Shown here: positions 6,101 through 9,430 of the stretch, piece after piece
How the letters are laid out: each line of letters begins with the position of its first letter
How positions within the stretch are numbered: the first letter of the stretch is position 1
NCBI GenBank assembly: GCA_002424865.1
Contig: DILC01000072.1
Span: 25,845-35,274 of the forward strand
Direction: 5' to 3'
From: Rhodocyclaceae bacterium UBA5602
GTDB lineage: Bacteria; Pseudomonadota; Gammaproteobacteria; Burkholderiales; Rhodocyclaceae
Length of the DNA: 9,430 bases
The notes under the pieces: generated by a model
What the model was told of the DNA's origin: nothing
The model's input: only the letters and a program-made list of their open reading frames with translations
Database searches by the model: none
Made by a program: the position numbers and the translations under genes

Positions 6101-6256
6101 GCCTTTGGCCTGCTGCCCTTGCTCTTCGCCAGCGGTCCCGGTTCTGAAATCCAGCGCCCGCTAGCCATCGTGGTGATCGGCGGGCTCGCCACCTCAACCC
6201 TGCTGACGCTAGTCTTGCTGCCTATTCTGTACAAACGCTGGGGAGTGACCAAATGA
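3158..6256 (+). CDS. Heavy-metal efflux RND transporter (CzcA/CusA family)
   Basis: Proton-driven inner-membrane pump that takes metal ions from the periplasm or cytoplasm and passes them to the adaptor/channel complex. It has 1032 residues, close to the family's ~1040, with the two-fold repeat of twelve membrane helices and two periplasmic loops. The N-terminus has one helix then FRDLPIDAFPDVSSTQV, typical of the heavy-metal RND group. A helix block spans about 335-495, FMPTMDEGDI is at 560-569, SEMLTGTRGDLAIKLYGTDL lies in the second loop, WGGQFENQQRA precedes the last helix block, and SEIQRPLA lies before the final helix. Helix 4 reads LAIAIGMLVDAAVVVVENI with D401 and E408; the first Asp of the CzcA motif DFGxxxDGAVV is replaced, as in CusA-like pumps. 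The metal is therefore left open between divalent cations and Cu(I)/Ag(I). The linker at 496-512 is Gly/Thr/Ser-rich and contains an 18-bp-unit-like stretch. The stop overlaps the next start by ATGA. Confidence 0.95.
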   Translation: MFTRLIEFALTQRLLVIVGTILLIGGGIVAFRDLPIDAFPDVSSTQVKIIMKAPGMTPEEVEARIVTPIEIEMLGIPKKSLVRSVAKYAIADITLDFEEGTDIYWARQQVSERLAGVMKDLPDGANGGLAPITTPLGEMLMFTIDGDLPLAERRSLLDWVIRPQLRTLPGVADVNSLGGHVRTFEVTPQLVALKARGLMLADLQHVLETNNRNDGAGRLTEGEESLLVRIEGSIKGIDDIRAIVVANRNGMVTRVGDVANVHIGSLTRYGFVTRGGAGETVEGLVLGLRGANARQVVEGVRAKLKEIEPSLPKGVSINIFYDRGVLVDRAVGTVSKALYEAIILVLVLLFAFLGNLRAAVTVACVLPLAALLTFIMMQLFGMSANLMSLGGLAIAIGMLVDAAVVVVENIESHLAQPSPPSIPLLHRFYRAVREVAVPVVSGVAIIIIVFLPLLTLQGLEGKLFIPVAMTIVFALSGSLLLSLTTIPVLASYLIKPGHGTATDSTTGANEHPLPWLPRKALAIYEPVLAWALANARKVMATALGLLAATVVAFMFLGKTFMPTMDEGDILMQLAKLPSVSLDASAETDLAVQRALLAKVPEIKNIVARTGSDELGLDPMGLNETDTFLVLAPRDQWRKPDKEWLTDEIRKVMAGFAGMDIAFTQPIDMRISEMLTGTRGDLAIKLYGTDLVELNSLVERIATLLKTVPGAQDVLTVKNEGVQYYTVAIDRLAAGRLGLGIDEIAATLRAQLEGKNVGLVLEGNRRTPLVIRGGDDTRLSPALFADIFLALPDGAGTVPLSAVAQLKRVAGPVKVDHQDAARLVVVQANVRGRDLVGFVEEAKARIAKEIALPVGYRLTWGGQFENQQRAAKRLALVVPIALALIFYILFITFGSVRQAVLVISMVPFAMMGGIFALLGFGEYLSVPASVGFIALLGIAVLNSLVLIDYFNQLRAQGLPIERVVTEGAKRRLRPVLMTATITAFGLLPLLFASGPGSEIQRPLAIVVIGGLATSTLLTLVLLPILYKRWGVTK
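4653..4670 (-). repeat. Possible degenerate fourth copy of the 18-bp unit, in the RND linker
   Basis: On the minus strand it reads TTGAATCCGTCGCTGTAC, matching the consensus TTGAAYCCGTNTCTGGRC at 16 of 18 positions, including the first ten without mismatch. It is not codon-aligned in the pump gene and encodes part of a variable linker between helix 6 and the second half. Chance similarity is not excluded. Confidence 0.35.
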
Positions 6257-6561
6257 CGCGCGACATCTGCCTGCATCTCGTGCTCCCCGAATCCCTTGAG
6301 GAACCGATTATCGACGAATTGCTAAAGCATCCTCTCTGGGTTGGCCCATTTCTCACCCACGCAATCAATGGCCATGCGGCGCCGGAGCATATTGCCAGCG
6401 AAGCCGAACGCGTCCGCGGTCGCGCGCACCGCGTAAAGATCGAGATTCTGATGGCCCACGACCATGCCCGGCAATTGCTCGCCCAACTGCAAGCTGACCT
6501 GCCTGGCGCTGACCTGAGCTGGTGGATCAGCCCTGTCCTTGACTCCGGAGCGCTGACATGA
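6253..6561 (+). CDS. DUF3240 family protein, small partner of the metal efflux pump
   Basis: Product of 102 residues recognised as DUF3240 from its start DICLHLVLPESLEEPIIDEL, the central GHAAPEHIASEAERVRGRAHRVKIEI and the end LSWWISPVLDSG. Members are about 100 residues, often sit beside CzcA-type genes, and have an alternating beta-alpha pattern suggesting a small ferredoxin-like or PII-like fold. The biochemical role is not established. No signal peptide or membrane helix is visible, so it is probably cytoplasmic. Histidines are frequent (8, 26, 36, 41, 46, 59, 69, 71) and could bind metal, but no defined motif is seen. It overlaps the pump gene by ATGA at 6253-6256 and the channel gene by ATGA at 6558-6561, so its synthesis should be coupled to both. 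A regulatory or metal-sensing role at the pump is an inference. Confidence 0.85.
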   Translation: MTRDICLHLVLPESLEEPIIDELLKHPLWVGPFLTHAINGHAAPEHIASEAERVRGRAHRVKIEILMAHDHARQLLAQLQADLPGADLSWWISPVLDSGALT

Positions 6562-7835
6562 AAACCGCCTGTGCTGTCCTGTTTTTTCTGCCGCTGATCG
6601 GCCACGCGGCGGATGTTGTTGATTTTGCCGACCTGCCGCCGACGGCTACCGTCGCCCAGGCGCTGGCGCAACACCCGATGGTCAAAGCCGCCGAAGCGGG
6701 CGTCAGTGTTGCCGAAGCCAGCAAGGACAGGCTGGTCGCCGGTCCGCATGAATTCACCCTGCGCATGGAAGGCCAACGGCGGCGGGAGGTGTCGACTGAC
6801 GTGAATTACAACGAACAGGTCGTGGGCATCGAACGAGGCATCCGCCTGCCCGGAAAATCCGCAACCGATGCGGCGCTAGGCCAGGCGGGCATCAACCAGG
6901 CCGAATATGCCTTCGGCGATGCCCGCCACGAAACGTCGCGCCTGCTGTTGAAAAGCTGGTTCAACTGGCAGCGGGAATGGGCAACCGCGCAGGAATGGCA
7001 AGCCCAGGCGGGCATTCTGCGCCGCCAGCATGAAGTGGCGAAAAAACGCGTCACGCTGGGCGATGCCGCACGTCTCGAAGCCTTGCAGGCCGAAGCCCAA
7101 CTGACCCAGGCCGAAGCCCAGCAAGCCCAGGCGGAAACCATGGCCCGGCTGGCGGCGAATGAGTTCACCCAGCAGTTTCCCGGCATTGCCTTGCCCACCG
7201 CGCCGCAACCGGGCAAACCACAGCCGCCACCGGCAATGTCAGATGCATGGCTGGAAAAATTGCGCGCCCATAACCACGAACTGCTGACCGCCGCCGCCGC
7301 ATCGAAGCGCCAGCAGCTTATCGCCCAGCGTACCGACGCCGAACGCCTGCCGGACCCGACGCTCGGTGTGCGTGTCTCGCGCGAGCGCGACGGGCAGGAA
7401 AGGTTGTTCGGCCTGCAACTGACCATCCCCTTGCCCGGTGCTGGCCGCGCTGCCGCTTCGCGTGTCGAACTGGCCGGGGTCAATGTCGCCGCGGCGCGTG
7501 AAGCGCAGGTCAAGACCAAGGTGGACACCGAGGCGCAGCGCACCCTGATAGAAGCGCAAGCGGCTTATGCACAGTGGGAACGCCTGGTCGCAGTTGCCGC
7601 GCGCATGGCGGAAAATGCGCAGTTGCTCGACAAGGCCTGGCGCCTGGGTGAAGGCCAGTTCGCCGATCTCCAATTCGCCCGCCGCCAGGCTGGCGAAGCG
7701 CAACTCGCCGCCGTGCGTGCGCAACTGGACGCCAACGAGTCCCGTTACAAGGTGCTGCTGGATGCCCATGAGCTATGGGTGCTGGATGCACACGACCACG
7801 AGGATGAGCCGGGTGCGGAAAAGCCCGCGCATTGA
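6558..7835 (+). CDS. TolC-family outer-membrane channel of the metal efflux system (CzcC-like)
   Basis: Forms the trimeric outer-membrane tunnel of the RND exporter. Residues 1-17 are a signal peptide with cleavage after GHA. The sequence then shows two long helical repeats typical of the family: VAQALAQHPMVKAAEAGVSVAEAS opens the first and LEKLRAHNHELLTAAAASKRQQL the second, with beta segments at about 60-90 (FTLRMEGQRR, VGIERGIRLPGK) and 270-292 (LGVRVSRERDGQ, FGLQLTIPLPGAGR). The coiled-coil part contains an exact 14-bp repeat (7086-7099 and 7107-7120) 21 bp apart, giving a repeated QAEAQ heptad. The C-terminus ends in an acidic/histidine tail (AHDHEDE then KPAH) that may bind metal. There is no clear lipobox, although many relatives are lipoproteins. 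The 425-residue length is normal. Gene order adaptor-pump-DUF3240-channel differs from the classical CzcC-B-A order. Confidence 0.92.
   Translation: MKTACAVLFFLPLIGHAADVVDFADLPPTATVAQALAQHPMVKAAEAGVSVAEASKDRLVAGPHEFTLRMEGQRRREVSTDVNYNEQVVGIERGIRLPGKSATDAALGQAGINQAEYAFGDARHETSRLLLKSWFNWQREWATAQEWQAQAGILRRQHEVAKKRVTLGDAARLEALQAEAQLTQAEAQQAQAETMARLAANEFTQQFPGIALPTAPQPGKPQPPPAMSDAWLEKLRAHNHELLTAAAASKRQQLIAQRTDAERLPDPTLGVRVSRERDGQERLFGLQLTIPLPGAGRAAASRVELAGVNVAAAREAQVKTKVDTEAQRTLIEAQAAYAQWERLVAVAARMAENAQLLDKAWRLGEGQFADLQFARRQAGEAQLAAVRAQLDANESRYKVLLDAHELWVLDAHDHEDEPGAEKPAH
7086..7120 (+). repeat. 14-bp direct repeat with 21-bp period inside the channel gene
   Basis: CAGGCCGAAGCCCA occurs at 7086-7099 and 7107-7120. 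The 21-bp period equals seven codons, one coiled-coil heptad, so it reflects duplication of a heptad in the helical tunnel part. Confidence 0.6.
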
Positions 7836-7851
7836 CCCGTTCAGTAACCGA

Positions 7852-7890
7852 TTTAAGCTTGCCTTCAGACTGCGTTAATCAGCGCTTAAG
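7852..7890 (+). promoter_or_regulatory. Array of four hexamers at 11-bp spacing, candidate response-regulator operator
   Basis: TTTAAG (7852), CTTCAG (7863), GTTAAT (7874) and CTTAAG (7885) each start exactly 11 bp apart with 5-bp spacers, matching the YTTAA-N5-YTTAA layout bound by PmrA/QseB-type OmpR-family regulators, here enough for two dimers. The last hexamer lies in CGCTTAAGGC (7883-7892), an exact 10-mer also present at 2006-2015 before the efflux operon. The array lies in the 101-bp gap after the channel gene, 46 bp before the cytochrome start. No convincing -10 box was identified downstream. The neighbouring response regulator is the natural candidate to bind here. Confidence 0.6.
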
Positions 7891-7936
7891 GCAACCAGCC
7901 CAGACTGCGGACACACCTTGACTAGCGGAGCCGCCC

Positions 7937-8557
7937 ATGAGCATCACCCCACAAACCACCTATCGGGTATATGACCCGCTGCTCCGCCTGGCCCATGCCT
8001 GGAATGCGCTGGCCATCATCGGCCTGATCATCACTTCGCAATTGGCGGAAGCCTTTGAACATAGCGATAGCGAAACCGCCATCTGGCAGATACACGTCCA
8101 GTTCGGCTATGCCCTGACCGGCGGCCTGCTGGTGCGCCTGATCTGGGGCTTTGTCGGCCCCGATAGCGCACGCTGGTCGGATATGTGGCATCCACGCGCA
8201 TGGGCTTCGATGTTGCGCGGCCATCTCTCTTTTCCGCCCCGGCTAGGCCATGACATCCGCGCCAGCCTGGCTTTTATCGGCATCTATGCTGTCCTCGCCA
8301 TCATGCTTGGCACTGGCCTGATCATGGCCGCAACCGAATTTCAAATGGGGCCGCTGTCACAGTGGCTGGGCACTTCTGAAGCGTTGGGAAAACTGGTCAA
8401 GGAGCCGCACGAGGTCGGCTTCGCCCTGATCCTGGCGTTCATCGCCCTGCACCTGGCCGCCCTCATTTACCACCGCTACGTGCGGCATGTTCCGGTCGAT
8501 CAGGCGATGATCAATGGCAAACAATATCTGCCTGAAAAAAAGCCCGGTGCGCAATAA
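7937..8557 (+). CDS. Cytochrome b561-type membrane protein
   Basis: Integral-membrane di-haem b-type cytochrome of the prokaryotic b561 / hydrogenase b-subunit group. The start TYRVYDPLLRLAHAWNALAIIGL is the family's first helix with H20. Other candidate haem ligands are H53 (IWQIHVQFGYALTGGLLVRLIWG), H158 (KEPHEVGFAL) and H172 (FIALHLAALIYHRYV), giving four helices and four histidines in the expected places. The 206-residue length fits, with a basic C-terminal tail on the cytoplasmic side. Such proteins move electrons between quinones and a periplasmic partner; no partner gene is visible here. GGAG at 7927-7930, 6 nt before the ATG, supports the start. It lies 39 bp before the response regulator gene and is preceded by the four-hexamer operator, so it is probably co-transcribed with the two-component genes. 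Confidence 0.88.
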   Translation: MSITPQTTYRVYDPLLRLAHAWNALAIIGLIITSQLAEAFEHSDSETAIWQIHVQFGYALTGGLLVRLIWGFVGPDSARWSDMWHPRAWASMLRGHLSFPPRLGHDIRASLAFIGIYAVLAIMLGTGLIMAATEFQMGPLSQWLGTSEALGKLVKEPHEVGFALILAFIALHLAALIYHRYVRHVPVDQAMINGKQYLPEKKPGAQ

Positions 8558-8559
8558 AC

Positions 8560-8580
8560 AGCCATTCCGCGAGCCATTCC
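8560..8580 (+). repeat. Short direct repeat AGCCATTCC-GCG-AGCCATTCC before the response regulator
   Basis: Two exact 9-bp copies (8560-8568 and 8572-8580), 12 bp apart, occupy most of the 39-bp gap between the cytochrome stop and the regulator start. The spacing differs from the 11-bp hexamer arrays. It may be a regulatory site or chance. Confidence 0.35.
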
Positions 8581-8596
8581 AGGTTAGAGTCCGTCC

Positions 8597-9268
8597 ATGC
8601 GTATCCTGCTCGTCGAAGATGATCCCCTGCTCGGTGACGGGCTGACCGCCGGCCTGCGCCAGGCGGGCTTTGCGGTGGACTGGGTCAAGGATGGCGTCGC
8701 TGCCGACCATGCCTTGAAAAGCGAAAGCTTCGACCTCGTCGTGCTCGACCTGGGTTTGCCGCGGCTCTCCGGCATGGAGGTTTTGCGGCGCTTGCGCGAA
8801 CGGCCAGGCGATGCGGGTGGCAATACACCGGTGCTGGTGCTCACCGCCCGCGATGCGACCGGCGACAAGGTGGCCGGGCTGGACGCCGGGGCTGATGACT
8901 ATCTGGTCAAACCCGTCGACCTGGACGAACTGGCCGCCCGTGTGCGCGCCCTCACGCGCCGCGCGGCAGGCCGCACCATGCCACAGATTCATCACGGCGC
9001 CCTGGCGCTAGACCCCCTTGCGCGTCGGGTAACACAGCATGGCCAGAGCGTGGAATTGTCCACCCGTGAATTCGACCTGCTGCAAGCCCTGCTCGAAAAC
9101 ACCGGCCGCGTGATGACCCGCACCCAGCTCGAAGGCGCGCTCTATGGCTGGCGCGATGAACCCGACAGCAATGCCCTGGAAGTGCATATCCATCACCTGC
9201 GGCGCAAACTGGGGAATGAGCTGATCAAGACCCTGCGCGGCATCGGCTATACCATTTCCAGGTCATGA
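8597..9268 (+). CDS. OmpR-family response regulator (QseB/PmrA-like)
   Basis: DNA-binding output protein of a two-component system. The receiver domain, about residues 1-118, has the acidic pocket E7-D8-D9, phospho-acceptor D51 in LVVLDLGLPRLSG, T83 in VLVLTARD and K105 in DYLVKPVDLDEL, so all switch residues are present. The winged-helix domain, about 130-223, shows LSTREFDLLQALLENTGRV, the recognition region NALEVHIHHLRRKLG and the terminal LRGIGYTI hairpin. The 223-residue length is standard. MRILLVEDD at the N-terminus fixes the start at 8597; the upstream ribosome site is weak (GGTTAGAG region). The sensor kinase starts 4 nt after the stop, so the pair is coupled. Direct repeats at 11-bp spacing, the site type of this subfamily, precede both the cytochrome and the efflux genes, suggesting a metal- or envelope-stress regulon. 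Confidence 0.95.
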   Translation: MRILLVEDDPLLGDGLTAGLRQAGFAVDWVKDGVAADHALKSESFDLVVLDLGLPRLSGMEVLRRLRERPGDAGGNTPVLVLTARDATGDKVAGLDAGADDYLVKPVDLDELAARVRALTRRAAGRTMPQIHHGALALDPLARRVTQHGQSVELSTREFDLLQALLENTGRVMTRTQLEGALYGWRDEPDSNALEVHIHHLRRKLGNELIKTLRGIGYTISRS

Positions 9269-9272
9269 CAGG

Positions 9273-9430
9273 ATGACAGGCACGCGCTGGTTCTCGTTGC
9301 GCCGTCGCCTGCTGCTGCCTTTGCTGGCGGGTGTTTCCATCTACTGGCTGGCGACTTTGCTCTGGGTTTATGTCGATACCCATCACGAAATCGACGAGCT
9401 GTTCGATGCCCAGTTGGCGCAGACCGCGCA
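9273..9430 (+). CDS. Sensor histidine kinase, N-terminal part (3' end outside window)
   Basis: Only the first 52 codons are in the window. They encode a basic start (TRWFSLRRRL), one membrane helix at about residues 13-33 (LLLPLLAGVSIYWLATLLWVY) and the beginning of a periplasmic segment, DTHHEIDELFDAQLAQTA. The phrase HEIDELFDAQLAQ followed by a helix is typical of QseC/PmrB-type kinases that pair with QseB/PmrA-like regulators. The ATG at 9273 is chosen because the ATG at 9265 overlapping the regulator stop meets TGA after three codons. Kinase and ATP-binding domains are not visible. The two adjacent histidines just outside the membrane could be part of a metal-sensing site, but this cannot be judged from the fragment. 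Confidence 0.85.
   Translation, partial: MTGTRWFSLRRRLLLPLLAGVSIYWLATLLWVYVDTHHEIDELFDAQLAQTA

Noticed and set aside
8560..8580. AGCCATTCC direct repeat as another response-regulator box
   Set aside because: The period is 12 bp and the sequence is unrelated to YTTAAG, so it does not fit the motif seen at the other two promoters.

Overview
The window is GC-rich DNA that looks like a chromosomal segment of a Gram-negative proteobacterium, most likely a betaproteobacterium. This is inferred from a glutaryl-CoA dehydrogenase gene followed by a thiolase start, an IS5-family element and a heavy-metal RND efflux operon with a DUF3240 gene. No rRNA or marker gene is present, so the genus is not assigned.

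Layout: (1) Bases 1-992 carry the 3' two thirds of a glutaryl-CoA dehydrogenase gene (gcdH) and the first ~56 codons of a thiolase that is cut off at an IS boundary. (2) Bases 982-1836 are an 855-bp IS5-type element with matched terminal repeats and CTAA on both sides. Its transposase has lost the C-terminal part with the catalytic Glu, and it contains three copies of an 18-bp unit, each adding exactly six codons compared with the remembered E. coli IS5 transposase. (3) Bases 1841-2038 are a noncoding stretch with small palindromes and a YTTAAG-N5-YTTAAG direct repeat just ahead of the efflux operon. (4) Bases 2039-7835 are a tightly packed operon: periplasmic adaptor, RND pump, DUF3240 protein and TolC-type outer-membrane channel; the last three genes overlap by ATGA. 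(5) Bases 7836-7936 hold an array of four hexamers at exact 11-bp spacing. (6) Bases 7937-9430 encode a b561-type cytochrome, an OmpR-family response regulator and the start of its sensor kinase.

How the genes fit together: adaptor, pump and outer-membrane channel should form one tripartite complex exporting a metal ion from the periplasm or cytoplasm to the outside. The small DUF3240 protein is made in step with the pump. The regulator/kinase pair downstream is the obvious candidate controller, because the same 11-bp-spaced motif, sharing the identical 10-mer CGCTTAAGGC, precedes both the efflux operon and the cytochrome gene.

The most unusual observation is the 18-bp unit (consensus TTGAAYCCGTNTCTGGRC) present three times within 174 bp of the transposase gene, in both orientations and always codon-aligned, with a possible degenerate fourth copy in the linker of the RND pump. 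It behaves like a very small dispersed insertion sequence or repeat and deserves a genome-wide search.
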